NCBI GenBank assembly: GCA_947174735.1
Contig: CAMWKC010000013.1
Coordinates: forward strand, 1 to 17,708
Direction of reading: 5' to 3'
Length of the DNA stretch: 17,708 nucleotides
Origin: an uncultured Porphyromonadaceae bacterium
GTDB lineage: Bacteria > Bacteroidota > Bacteroidia > Bacteroidales > Muribaculaceae
The position numbers and the translations under genes were made by a program. Below, one piece after another: positions 8,862-16,305 of this stretch. The notes beneath the pieces were generated by a model. The model was not told the origin of the DNA and made no database searches. It saw nothing but the letters and a program-made list of their open reading frames with translations. How positions within the stretch are numbered: position 1 is the stretch's first letter; every line of letters starts with the position of its first letter.

Positions 8862-8934
8862 CAGAAGTATAGATGACACAATTATCAGCCTCACGCGCAT
8901 CATTGCTGATATGATTAAATCAAAATAACTTCTG
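8862..8934. repeat. Nested inverted repeats in the gap after the DUF1232 gene
   Basis: Outer arms CAGAAGT (8862-8868) and ACTTCTG (8928-8934) enclose inner arms TATCAGC (8883-8889) and GCTGATA (8905-8911). Together they could fold the DUF1232 3' end into an interrupted stem. There is no T-run after it, so it is not a standard intrinsic terminator. Confidence 0.25.
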
Positions 8935-8964
8935 AGTGCGCAGAATAACTGCGTATATGTGTTA

Positions 8965-8972
8965 TAATTTTG
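8965..8972 (+). promoter_or_regulatory. -7 element upstream of the 298-residue gene
   Basis: TAATTTTG matches TAnnTTTG. No TTTG is present at the -33 position. The predicted transcription start falls near 8979. This supports translation from the ATG at 9000 and argues against an in-frame TTG at 8970, which lies inside this motif. Confidence 0.5.
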
Positions 8973-8999
8973 CAGCATAATTTAAAACTGACAGCAGCT

Positions 9000-9896
9000 A
9001 TGAAGAAAGATATGATATTTTTTACATCGGAGGGAGCAGGTCTTACCTCGACTTCAGCCAACCATGTAGCAAATCTTGCCAAAGAGATGATACGCAACAT
9101 CGAAAGCGGCTTGGGTGAGTTACAATTTTATTCTACAAGCGTAGCTCTGATAGGAGGCGGCAGTGCCAATTCCCTCGATACTGGTGCTGTAGCCGAAGAG
9201 GTTGAAAGTGTGCCTGACCGTCTGCACAATATAGCGGAGGCTAAATCTCTTATAGCATGGCTGCGCGAGGCTATAAAGGCCCGTGAACGTCTGCTTAATG
9301 AGGTGAAAGACATGAGTCTCAGTAAATGGTGTGAACAGGAGGGGGAGAAGATACCAGAGCAGCCGCGTCTTGGTGAAAGTCTGACAGAGGATGATTATTG
9401 GGCTTCACGTCCTATAGCTGAACGCTGCCATTATTACGAACTTGAGACATTAGCTGCAACTCTCGGTAAGGCTATACATCCCGGCGGTGCGTTGGCTGAT
9501 GCCCGCGAACAATTGCAGCAACGTCTGAAGAAACCTAACCAGGTTGTCGGCGACGGACGCGACACTCTTATCTATACATATACTCCGTCGGTTGATGCTC
9601 AGGCAGTTGAAGATGTTTACTTCCGTCTGCAAAAGCAATATCGTGACGCTCAGGCACGTCTTAATACTCTCAAACATGAATGTATGCAGGCTGTTGAACA
9701 GTCGGCTACAACTGTGAAAAGCGAATACACACGCGCTATGAAGGACTGGGCCGCACAACACAAGCTACTCGAAGCGCGTCATGCCGAATATACCCAGAAA
9801 CGTATGGCCGAACTCGGTGCCATGCGTATCATTATACCCGAATCCCTACAGTCTATCTACCGTAAAGTAAACAGCCTCGGTAAAGATACTAATTGA
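9000..9896 (+). CDS. Unrecognised soluble, helix-rich 298-residue protein
   Basis: I do not recognise this family. ATG at 9000 is chosen because an upstream in-frame TTG (8970) lies inside a promoter -7 motif. There is no signal peptide and no long hydrophobic helix, so a cytoplasmic location is likely. Visible parts are a conserved-looking N-terminus (FFTSEGAGLTSTSANHVANL, residues 7-26), a small-residue segment (ALIGGGSANSLDTG, about 49-62), and a mid-region with 'DDYWASRPIAERCHYYELET' (131-150). Two long helical, probably coiled-coil stretches follow at about 72-105 and 197-270. No nucleotide-binding or catalytic motif is evident. Codon use and ORF length look like a real gene. Its only upstream neighbour on this strand is the DUF1232 gene, 138 bp away. 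No function is proposed. Confidence 0.75.
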   Translation: MKKDMIFFTSEGAGLTSTSANHVANLAKEMIRNIESGLGELQFYSTSVALIGGGSANSLDTGAVAEEVESVPDRLHNIAEAKSLIAWLREAIKARERLLNEVKDMSLSKWCEQEGEKIPEQPRLGESLTEDDYWASRPIAERCHYYELETLAATLGKAIHPGGALADAREQLQQRLKKPNQVVGDGRDTLIYTYTPSVDAQAVEDVYFRLQKQYRDAQARLNTLKHECMQAVEQSATTVKSEYTRAMKDWAAQHKLLEARHAEYTQKRMAELGAMRIIIPESLQSIYRKVNSLGKDTN

Positions 9897-10266
9897 TTTA
9901 CAGGTGTGTCGGAAGCTTTCCGATTAGGAAGCCGATGACGTGAGGATATGGGGTGTATTGTCGCCTCATATACTCAGGAGCAACCGGGGAAGGGCCGCTA
10001 CATTTGCAATAAGCCATTTAACTATGGTAATTTTTCTGATTATATCGGTCCGCTTTGCGGACTTTTACCCGACCGAAGCATCAACTCCTGTCCATGCCGT
10101 TGATGACTTGACTGTTCGGAGGCAGTTTTTGATTTCGTCTGATGCCTCGGGGTTTCGTTTTCGATATAATTTTTGCTTTTGCCGGTTCTTCCCCGCTCCC
10201 CCTTTTTTCTTAATTTATGCTGAAGATAGAACTTTATTTTCAAACTTTAATATCCGTGAGGAGACA
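9897..10266. other. 370-bp interval without a convincing gene; both strands unusually open
   Basis: This stretch separates two convergent genes. It contains an open frame on the plus strand (9940-10314, 124 codons, rich in Phe, Arg and Cys) that runs into the 3' end of the DUF1703-type gene. A second open frame lies on the minus strand (10040-10243, rich in Lys, Arg, Ser and Gln). Neither resembles a protein I know, and their compositions look like by-products. It also holds the hairpin TCGGAA-GCT-TTCCGA (9909-9923), a terminator-like hairpin at 10048-10066, and a pyrimidine-rich tract (about 10185-10215). A non-coding RNA or dispersed intergenic repeat is possible but unproven. Confidence 0.4.
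10048..10066 (+). terminator. Possible intrinsic terminator
   Basis: GTCCGC (10048-10053), loop TTT, then GCGGAC (10057-10062) form a perfect 6-bp GC-rich stem followed by TTTT. It lies about 150 nt after the stop of the 298-residue gene on the plus strand. The T-run is short, so efficiency is uncertain. Confidence 0.4.
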
Positions 10267-11829
10267 TTATTGAAGTTCTTTAATAATCCAGTCTTCGATG
10301 CAGCGGGTCTTTGATGAGAAGGTTGCTCCGATTAGGAAAATTTTGTGAGAATCGGATTGATACTTTCTGGCATACCGTTTATCTTCAATTTGCTTCAGGG
10401 CTTCCTGAGCTGAATGGTCATATTTTAACTCGATAATATAGATAAAATCATCTGTCATGACCTCAATGTCAATACGACCGTCAGAGGTATGTGATTCTGC
10501 TTTGGTATTCAGACCAATAAGATCTATCAGAAGGAAAAATGCATTATGAAAGTTATTCTCATTCTCAATTCTGAGGGAATAATCAATACCAGCAAAATAT
10601 GTCTGTAAAGCCTTCATTACCTCCTGTGGCTGTCCGAAAGTGAAATACCTTATAATATCCCTAACGATACTCTTCGATTGAAAGGATTTGGATTTCTGGT
10701 AATAAGGTAACAGCTCATTGAAGAACCCTTGTTTAACTTCGCGGTTCGGCAACCCGAGCCGATACAAATCAAGTATTTTGTTGTAGTATTTTATCGTTAT
10801 ATATCCGGTCTGGTATAAAAGTGCGATAGGGTTAGGGTCAAGGAGATCAAGTCCTATAATATCGTCTATCGAGCAATAGCAATCAAGAGTTTTCTCAAGA
10901 TCTACGTTTAGTCTTTTCAAAGTCTGGATTACAAAAGTCGGCTTCCCCGACCAGTTCCAATAGTTACCTATTCTTGATTCGTCCATAGCATTTAGCAACG
11001 ACCAAGGATTGTAGATATCGCTACCTCGCTCGGCAAACCGGTAGCCATCATAATTTTCCTTAAGCACTCTAAGAGCACCATCGTATGTAGTTTCCAGATA
11101 CTCTGCTAACTTATTGATACCAATCTGTAAATTATCAAGCATTTCATTCTCGGTAATACCGCAGATGTCTGCAAACTCATTGGAGAACGTTATGTCTGCA
11201 AGGTTATTGAGGTCTGAGAATACACTCAGTTTACTGAATCGGCTGACCCCGGTTAGAAAAACCAGACGGATATGTTCCGCGCTACTCTTAAAATTGGAGT
11301 AGAGTGAAGCAAGCTGGTCACGGTAATGATCAAAATTTTCAGTCTTGTTAAGATTTCCGACAAGTGGTTTATCATACTCGTCAACAAGAATCACTACCTG
11401 TTTTCCTGTTTTTCGGTGGGCAGCTTTTATGATGTTTCGGAATCTCTGGGACAGGTCTTTGTCAATATAGTTAACTTCATATTTTTCTTCCCATTCCCTG
11501 AACAGATTATTCAGAACAGACTCAAGCAATCCCTGTTCGCTGAATCTGTTGGTATTTAGATCAATCCTTAACACAGGATAGGTTTCCCAGTCCCAGTCAG
11601 CGGAGTCGATGTAAAGACCTTTGAAGAGTTGTCGCTCTCCCTCAAAGAAATAACGGAGTGTGGACAGAAACAGGCTCTTTCCAAAGCAGCGCGGGCGTGC
11701 AAGGAAGTAATACTTACTCCCTTCGATTATTTTTTCGATAAACGCAGTCTTGTCTATATACACAAAATTCATTTCACGCAGAGACTTGAAATCCTGCTCA
11801 CCGATTGCATACTTAACCACCTTTCCCAT
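10267..11829 (-). CDS. AAA-ATPase-like / PD-(D/E)XK nuclease-like protein (DUF1703 type)
   Basis: The 520-residue cytoplasmic protein is full length for its family (AAA-ATPase_like plus PDDEXK_9). The N-terminus (YAIGEQDFKSLREMNFVYID) is typical. The Walker A region reads RPRCFGKS (45-52), Walker B is VVILVDEYD (145-153), and the 'FLTGVSRFSKLSVFSDLNNL' segment (191-210) follows. The C-terminal domain keeps a PD-(D/E)XK-like set: Asp454 in GRIDIEV, Glu467 and Lys469 in ELKYD, then QIEDKRYA (480-487). ATP binding and a nuclease-type fold are supported by motif. The biological role is unknown, though these genes are numerous in many Bacteroidales. A good ribosome binding site (GGAG, 5 nt before ATG) and a consensus promoter lie upstream. 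The gene is downstream of the efflux operon on the same strand but separated by hairpins, so it is probably an independent unit. Confidence 0.88.
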   Translation of the reverse strand: MGKVVKYAIGEQDFKSLREMNFVYIDKTAFIEKIIEGSKYYFLARPRCFGKSLFLSTLRYFFEGERQLFKGLYIDSADWDWETYPVLRIDLNTNRFSEQGLLESVLNNLFREWEEKYEVNYIDKDLSQRFRNIIKAAHRKTGKQVVILVDEYDKPLVGNLNKTENFDHYRDQLASLYSNFKSSAEHIRLVFLTGVSRFSKLSVFSDLNNLADITFSNEFADICGITENEMLDNLQIGINKLAEYLETTYDGALRVLKENYDGYRFAERGSDIYNPWSLLNAMDESRIGNYWNWSGKPTFVIQTLKRLNVDLEKTLDCYCSIDDIIGLDLLDPNPIALLYQTGYITIKYYNKILDLYRLGLPNREVKQGFFNELLPYYQKSKSFQSKSIVRDIIRYFTFGQPQEVMKALQTYFAGIDYSLRIENENNFHNAFFLLIDLIGLNTKAESHTSDGRIDIEVMTDDFIYIIELKYDHSAQEALKQIEDKRYARKYQSDSHKIFLIGATFSSKTRCIEDWIIKELQ

Positions 11830-11877
11830 ATACTCCTGTCGTTTAATTATTATCTACCATTAACCATTATTTCCAGG

Positions 11878-11909
11878 CAAAATTAACAAAACATCATTTC
11901 ATTTCCAAA
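11878..11909 (-). promoter_or_regulatory. Bacteroidota-type promoter of the DUF1703-type gene
   Basis: On the minus strand, TTTG (11906-11909) and TAATTTTG (11878-11885) are 20 nt apart, a full consensus match. The leader to ATG 11829 is about 40 nt and ends in a GGAG ribosome binding site. The -33 element lies inside the second hairpin of the efflux operon's 3' end. Confidence 0.65.
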
Positions 11910-11945
11910 ATGATTCTCCGGTAGCCTTGAACTTCAGGCTACCGG
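11893..11945 (-). terminator. Tandem hairpins ending the efflux operon
   Basis: CCGGTAGCCT (11918-11927) and AGGCTACCGG (11936-11945) form a perfect 10-bp stem with an 8-nt loop. The MFS stop codon (11934-11936) lies inside this hairpin, at the loop edge. A second inverted repeat follows on the minus strand: ATCATTT/AAATGAT at 11893-11899 and 11908-11914, then GTTTTGTTAATTTTG. The first stem is strong; T-rich sequence follows only after the second, so termination is likely but not textbook. Confidence 0.6.
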
Positions 11946-13535
11946 GTCGGGACGTCGCACAAAGCGACGCAATGTGCGACGTATGGTCCGCCATTTCGGA
12001 AATATAGCCCACGGACGTACCGGACTGTAGCTGACAAGAATTACGGTGAGGGAAATAAGAGCGATGATGAGCAGCCAGCCGTAGATTTCCTTCATCGAAA
12101 CCACAAGAGCCTGCATCTGCACCATACCGAAGAGTTGACCGAGCTGGATATGGTGAAGTGAGGGCACAGTATCGGTGAGAGAAGCACTGAGCAAAGAAGC
12201 GTTTTTGGCAACCGTACGGGAAAGCCATTCACCGATTACAGCAGGACCGAAAACAGCTCCCATAACCGCACCTGTAAAGCCGTTGACAGTCAAGGCTTGC
12301 GGAAACTGCATAAACGGCAAACCGCCCTGTACGATAGAGGTCAGATAGACTATTGAGATAATAACCGAAGCAGCTCCACGGAAAAAGAGCGGAATGAAAA
12401 GCATCTCCTTCTCAACTCCATAATCTATAAAGAAATAAAAGTAAGCTAAATAGACTATGGCTAAAGCAAAAGCCACGGCACTCATAGTCTTGTAGCGCCA
12501 TTTACGCAGGGCAAAGGTAAAATAGGTAAAAGCACAACCGGCAATTATACCGGCAAACACATACCAGTTAAGGTCGATAAGATTAGTCTCATCAAAACCG
12601 AGTATCTGTGCAGCATAACTGTGCTCGAATACATGCTCGGTAGCCAACAGAGTGAAAAATACCAGATAAACTGCCGTAGCACGTATCACATTTCGGTTGG
12701 TCAGAGCCCGGAAGGATATATATGGATGATGGAGGAAAGTAGCACGCCACAGATTTATGCCGAGACATAGCAAACCGAACACAGCAGCCATACGTATTTC
12801 AGCAGATTCCCACCAATCGAAATAATTGCCGTACACACAAATAAACGTAAAGCACATCATGAAGCCGGCCCAAAGGAAAGCACCTAACCAGTCTATACCG
12901 AGCAAGGGTATATACATCGGAGCTCTCACCGGACGCACAAGCACAACCACAAGCAGCATCATAAGAGCAAGCAGTCCTATCATTATCCAGTGCATATATT
13001 CCCACTGCCAGTAGAAAGCTGTATAGATAGTAGCTATACCACTCAGTTGTATAGCACTGTCAACAACAATATATACATAACAGAAAAATATCGACATATC
13101 GCGTACCGGCGTGAGCCATAGCTGTATGGTAGAGTTACAGGCAAAAGTAGCCTGCATTCTGAACCATCCGGCTATAAAACAAGTAATCACGAGCACCGGC
13201 ACACTGTCAGTCTCGGCACAGATATAGTTAGCCGCTATGAGGACAGCGCCGCAGACGAGCAGCTGTGTACGTGTCGAAAAACGGAACTTGACACGAAACA
13301 TAACAGCAAAGTTAATTGCCAGTCCTATCAGCGAGGCATACCCGGCCATAAGTATATCCTGTTGCATCAGTCCCGTAGTACCTACCATATCCGAAGCAGC
13401 TGCAAGATACACACCACCCGAGAACTGTACTATCAGTACAAAAAAGATAAAAAGCCATGGTTTCAACCTACACGGTATAAAATCAGGCACATCGGGTATG
13501 TCAAAAGGCCCCTGAGGCAGATGATGTTCAGCCAT
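11934..13535 (-). CDS. DHA2/EmrB-type MFS drug-efflux permease
   Basis: The 533-residue inner-membrane protein has roughly 14 hydrophobic segments spread from about residue 27 to 502 and a basic C-terminal tail (WRTIRRTLRRFVRR). Length, helix number and its partnership with an HlyD-type adaptor and a TolC-type channel fit the DHA2 (EmrB-like) group of proton-driven multidrug exporters. The Bacteroidota version diverges from EmrB, and I do not see all of its classical motifs. It is the third gene of the operon, with ATG one base after the stop of the adaptor gene, so translational coupling is likely. The last codons (Pro-Val-Ala-stop) run into the terminator hairpin. The substrate cannot be told from sequence; drugs, bile acids or fatty acids are possible. 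Confidence 0.85.
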   Translation of the reverse strand: MAEHHLPQGPFDIPDVPDFIPCRLKPWLFIFFVLIVQFSGGVYLAAASDMVGTTGLMQQDILMAGYASLIGLAINFAVMFRVKFRFSTRTQLLVCGAVLIAANYICAETDSVPVLVITCFIAGWFRMQATFACNSTIQLWLTPVRDMSIFFCYVYIVVDSAIQLSGIATIYTAFYWQWEYMHWIMIGLLALMMLLVVVLVRPVRAPMYIPLLGIDWLGAFLWAGFMMCFTFICVYGNYFDWWESAEIRMAAVFGLLCLGINLWRATFLHHPYISFRALTNRNVIRATAVYLVFFTLLATEHVFEHSYAAQILGFDETNLIDLNWYVFAGIIAGCAFTYFTFALRKWRYKTMSAVAFALAIVYLAYFYFFIDYGVEKEMLFIPLFFRGAASVIISIVYLTSIVQGGLPFMQFPQALTVNGFTGAVMGAVFGPAVIGEWLSRTVAKNASLLSASLTDTVPSLHHIQLGQLFGMVQMQALVVSMKEIYGWLLIIALISLTVILVSYSPVRPWAIFPKWRTIRRTLRRFVRRPDPVA

Positions 13536-13536
13536 A

Positions 13537-14571
13537 TCAGTACTTCACTTCACATTCCACGTTCATACCCGCACGCAGCAGTGCCATATCAGAAGGAGCG
13601 TTATCTCCGGATAGTTCTATACGCACCGGTATGCGCTGACGCACCTTCACAAAGTTACCGGCCGAATTATCCTGCGGTAGTACTGAAAGTGAAGCACCGG
13701 TAGCTTTGGAAATAGCCGTTACCGTACCCGTAAACGTAACATCGGGTATAGCATCTACTTTTACCTCAACTTTGCTTCCGGGGTGTATATGTTTCAACTG
13801 TGTTTCCTTATAATTGGCCGTTATCCACACGTCTGTATCGTCAATCACATCAAGCAGTGTCTGACCGGGCTGAACAAGCTGACCTACCTGTATTTCTTTG
13901 CGCGAGGTGTAGCCGTCGCATGGAGCTGTTATCACACAGTATGACAGATTGAGCTCGGCAGTCTCAAGCAGTGCTTTAGCCAGTTCTATGCCTGCATCAT
14001 TCTGCGAAATACGCTGGCGGCTCTCGGCCACTACCGAATTTGTGGCTGAACGCTGACGCGCCAGCATCTCATAACGGGCTTTTTTCGCCTCATAGTCGGT
14101 CTTTGCCGCATCATACTGCTGACGGGTGACAGCATCTTTCTGCAGAAGTTTGCTATAGCGCTCAAGGTCAGTAGCAGCCATATCCATCAGCACCTTAGCC
14201 TCAGCTATCGAAGCCTCGGTAACAGCTACGTTAGCAGAAGCCACCCCTACACTTCTGTCGGCCACTTCTCGTCCGGCCATGGCGTTACGGTAATCCGCTC
14301 CGGCCTGAGCTACGCGCAGACGCATATCGGCATCATCTATTATAACGAGCGTATCACCCTTGCGGACCTGAGTGTACTCTCCGAAACGTATTTCCTTTAT
14401 ATATCCCTGTACACGGCTGTTGACCGGTACAATCTGCTGACGTATCTGAGCATTGTCGGTAAACTCTACGTTACGTCCGTGTATGAATTTATTGCCTATC
14501 CAGAAAGCGGCAGCTACCACTACTGCTAAGGTTACGATATATGATATTATTTTTTTACTGCGGTGGTTCAT
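13537..14571 (-). CDS. HlyD/EmrA-type periplasmic adaptor of the efflux system
   Basis: The 344-residue protein has one N-terminal membrane anchor (about residues 9-27) and then the standard adaptor layout. The first half of the biotinyl-lipoyl-like domain is at about 43-80 (IVPVNSRVQGYIKEIRFGEY, then VRKGDTLVIIDD). A long alpha-helical hairpin spans about 80-205, and the second lipoyl half is at about 210-245 (ITAPCDGYTSRK, VGQLVQPGQTLLDVID). Beta-barrel sequence follows to the end. In the complex it bridges the MFS pump and the outer-membrane channel. Its ATG overlaps the stop of the TolC-type gene (ATGA, 14568-14571), and its stop is one base before the pump start, indicating one tightly coupled operon. 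Confidence 0.92.
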   Translation of the reverse strand: MNHRSKKIISYIVTLAVVVAAAFWIGNKFIHGRNVEFTDNAQIRQQIVPVNSRVQGYIKEIRFGEYTQVRKGDTLVIIDDADMRLRVAQAGADYRNAMAGREVADRSVGVASANVAVTEASIAEAKVLMDMAATDLERYSKLLQKDAVTRQQYDAAKTDYEAKKARYEMLARQRSATNSVVAESRQRISQNDAGIELAKALLETAELNLSYCVITAPCDGYTSRKEIQVGQLVQPGQTLLDVIDDTDVWITANYKETQLKHIHPGSKVEVKVDAIPDVTFTGTVTAISKATGASLSVLPQDNSAGNFVKVRQRIPVRIELSGDNAPSDMALLRAGMNVECEVKY

Positions 14572-15881
14572 ATCTTTCCTGCTGTAAATAAGAGTTTGTA
14601 ATAATAATAGATTATGTCTATACGGGAATTTACAAGACGCTGCTCGGCATCAAGCTGCGCATTGGCGGCATCAAGCATATCAGTAATAAGAGCCATGTCT
14701 TCCATATAGCGTGTGAAAACGGTATTATAGTTGCGCTGTGCCAATTCCACACTTTTCTGCTGCGTCTTCAGTTCTTCGTACGCTTCAAGATAGCGCACAT
14801 AATCCGCATGTATGCCGAGGTCTATATTTTCACGTACAGCATCAAGCTGTTCCATAGCTTTACGTGTGGCGGTACGGCTGCGGACTATTGTCTTATCCGA
14901 CTTATAAAGCGACGATATGTTATAGCTCACTCCTACCCCGACATACCAATAACTTAGATTACGGTTGATGGGAGGGACTTCGACAAGAATAGGACCGTCA
15001 ATATTCCATGAAGCCTGAAGCCCGATTTTAGGCAACCGCTCGCTTTCGGCAAGTTTCTGCGCAGTACGGTTAATATCCACTTCCGAACGGGCCAGACTAA
15101 TTGCCGGAGCGTTGTCACGGGCTTCTTCTACCCATATACTTTCAGTCTGTACCGGCAGCGAACGGTCAAGAATAGTGGTATCAGGTATTATAACCGTCTC
15201 TTCCGGCAGACCGGCTGTGAGGACAATGTTACGATTGAGAATATCAAGAGTATTATCAATTTTGATAATCTGAAGTTCGAGATTTGATACAAGAAGTTCA
15301 TAGCGGGTTATGTCATTGCGTAATACAGTGCCTTGTTCATAACGGACCTTCATCTCGTCCAATACTTTACGGGCCTGAGCAAGATTACTGTCTACCACCT
15401 TACGCTGATTTGTACACTTGTATAAATCAAGATAAAATCCGGTGAGCTGAAAGCGTATATTGTCACGTTGCAGATCTGTAGCAAATCTTGTAGCAGTCGA
15501 TTTGAGTTCTGCCAACTCGATACCGGCTGTTATGGCACCACCGGTGTAAACAGGCTGACTGACCGAAACAGTCAGACCGTTACCGAAATGAGGTATAGGT
15601 GCTTTCTGATAATCGGAGAAATTACGTTTTACAGTAAATCCGTCACCTATATAACTCAGCGACAGCGATGCGTTGATGTCCGGCATACGTGCGCTCTTTG
15701 CTACGTCAATCTCTCTGCGTGCCTCTTCGCCGGCTGTAAAGTATGGACGGAGCTGTGCGCTGTTGACCTCAGCCGATTCAAACACCTCTTCCAACGTGAT
15801 GACCGACTGACAGTATGCACACACTCCGCCGCTCAGCAGGACAGACGCAAATAGTCCTGTGAGCAATCGAAGATTGTTCAT
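14568..15881 (-). CDS. TolC-type outer-membrane efflux protein
   Basis: The 437-residue protein starts with a signal peptide (about residues 1-23, ending near VCAYC). I see no clear lipobox, so a non-lipidated channel is more likely. The sequence shows two outer-membrane-efflux-protein repeats. The first runs over about 30-220, with a 'VSVSQPVYTGGAITAGIELA' strand and later VRYEQGTVLRND. The second covers about 250-430, with WYVGVGVSYNISSLYKSD and the helical tail RYMEDMALITDMLDAANAQL. It forms the trimeric outer-membrane exit of the tripartite pump. It is the first gene of the operon, and its stop overlaps the adaptor start by 4 bp. The leader upstream contains a 23-bp palindrome and flanking hairpins, which suggests regulation. 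Confidence 0.9.
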   Translation of the reverse strand: MNNLRLLTGLFASVLLSGGVCAYCQSVITLEEVFESAEVNSAQLRPYFTAGEEARREIDVAKSARMPDINASLSLSYIGDGFTVKRNFSDYQKAPIPHFGNGLTVSVSQPVYTGGAITAGIELAELKSTATRFATDLQRDNIRFQLTGFYLDLYKCTNQRKVVDSNLAQARKVLDEMKVRYEQGTVLRNDITRYELLVSNLELQIIKIDNTLDILNRNIVLTAGLPEETVIIPDTTILDRSLPVQTESIWVEEARDNAPAISLARSEVDINRTAQKLAESERLPKIGLQASWNIDGPILVEVPPINRNLSYWYVGVGVSYNISSLYKSDKTIVRSRTATRKAMEQLDAVRENIDLGIHADYVRYLEAYEELKTQQKSVELAQRNYNTVFTRYMEDMALITDMLDAANAQLDAEQRLVNSRIDIIYYYYKLLFTAGKI

Positions 15882-15927
15882 GATGTAAAAAATAGTGTGA
15901 TTAAATGATTTTTGTGGAATTTGTCAT

Positions 15928-16001
15928 GCGGCCTTTACATATATTCAGCCGCTTATATGCTGACAGCATATAAGTCATCAGATGGAAGCGGTACTCTTCC
16001 A
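15928..16001 (-). promoter_or_regulatory. 23-bp perfect palindrome and two flanking hairpins upstream of the efflux operon
   Basis: CTTATATGCTG (15952-15962) and CAGCATATAAG (15964-15974) form perfect 11-bp arms around one central base, the size and symmetry of a TetR/MarR-type operator. Beside it are GCGGC (15928-15932) with GCCGC (15948-15952), and TGGAAG (15983-15988) with CTTCCA (15996-16001). The group begins about 47 bp upstream of the TolC-type ATG. If the transcript starts at the far promoter (about 16093), these would be stacked hairpins in a roughly 210-nt leader. Confidence 0.55.
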
Positions 16002-16099
16002 GTTTTCAAGGTATCCCCAATTTTTCACAGTTATTACAGAACCTGCAATAAAGTTGATATTCAGTATCATATATAGGCAACTCTTTGTGAATTGCAGTG

Positions 16100-16107
16100 C
16101 AAAATTA
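16100..16107 (-). promoter_or_regulatory. Possible -7 element for the efflux operon
   Basis: The minus strand reads TAATTTTG, matching TAnnTTTG. No TTTG lies 20 nt upstream. The short palindrome TTGCA-G-TGCAA (16092-16102) overlaps the expected start point. No better -7 motif was seen between here and the TolC-type ATG, so a long leader or a non-consensus promoter is implied. Confidence 0.35.
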
Positions 16108-16262
16108 CTAATTTTATTTCAATTTTCCTCTTTTTTATCTCCAAAGAATCCGCTCATCCTCACATTTACAATATCCCTTGCAGAAGTTGACTTAAAAAAT
16201 CGTCAATATATTAGGATAAGAAAATTTACTATCTATACATCATAAAAAATACCGTAAATTGA

Positions 16263-16305
16263 AATTTCTACATTTATACATATAGAAATTGACAAACATG
16301 TTTGT
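16263..16305. repeat. Two adjacent inverted repeats before the AAA/DUF4143 promoter
   Basis: AATTTCTA (16263-16270) and TAGAAATT (16283-16290) form 8-bp arms with a 12-nt spacer. Directly after them is the perfect 14-bp palindrome ACAAACATGTTTGT (16292-16305), which covers the -33 TTTG. The position suggests a repressor site; AT-rich chance symmetry is the alternative. Confidence 0.35.

Noticed and set aside
8970..8999. TTG as start of the 298-residue gene
   Set aside because: The TTG lies within the promoter -7 motif TAATTTTG (8965-8972), so it would not be in the transcript; ATG at 9000 fits better.
9909..9923. Hairpin TCGGAA-GCT-TTCCGA as the terminator of the 298-residue gene
   Set aside because: The stem is perfect but no T-run follows; it remains only a structural note within the intergenic interval.
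9940..10314. 124-codon plus-strand frame as a protein gene
   Set aside because: Composition is odd (Phe/Cys/Arg-rich), it overlaps the 3' end of a well-supported gene, contains a terminator-like hairpin and has no recognisable domain. Kept only as an unexplained interval.
9967..11835. 9-bp direct repeat CATATACTC at 9967-9975 and 11827-11835 as target-site duplication around the DUF1703-type gene
   Set aside because: A 9-mer match between two such windows is quite likely by chance, the right copy includes the start codon, and there is no transposase or terminal inverted repeat.
15468..15854. 128-codon plus-strand frame opposite the TolC-type gene
   Set aside because: It is the antisense shadow of a clear outer-membrane efflux gene; its Cys-rich translation matches no family I know.
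15982..16245. 87-codon plus-strand frame in the divergent intergenic region
   Set aside because: AT-rich, no domain or ribosome binding site, and it lies over promoter and repeat sequence.
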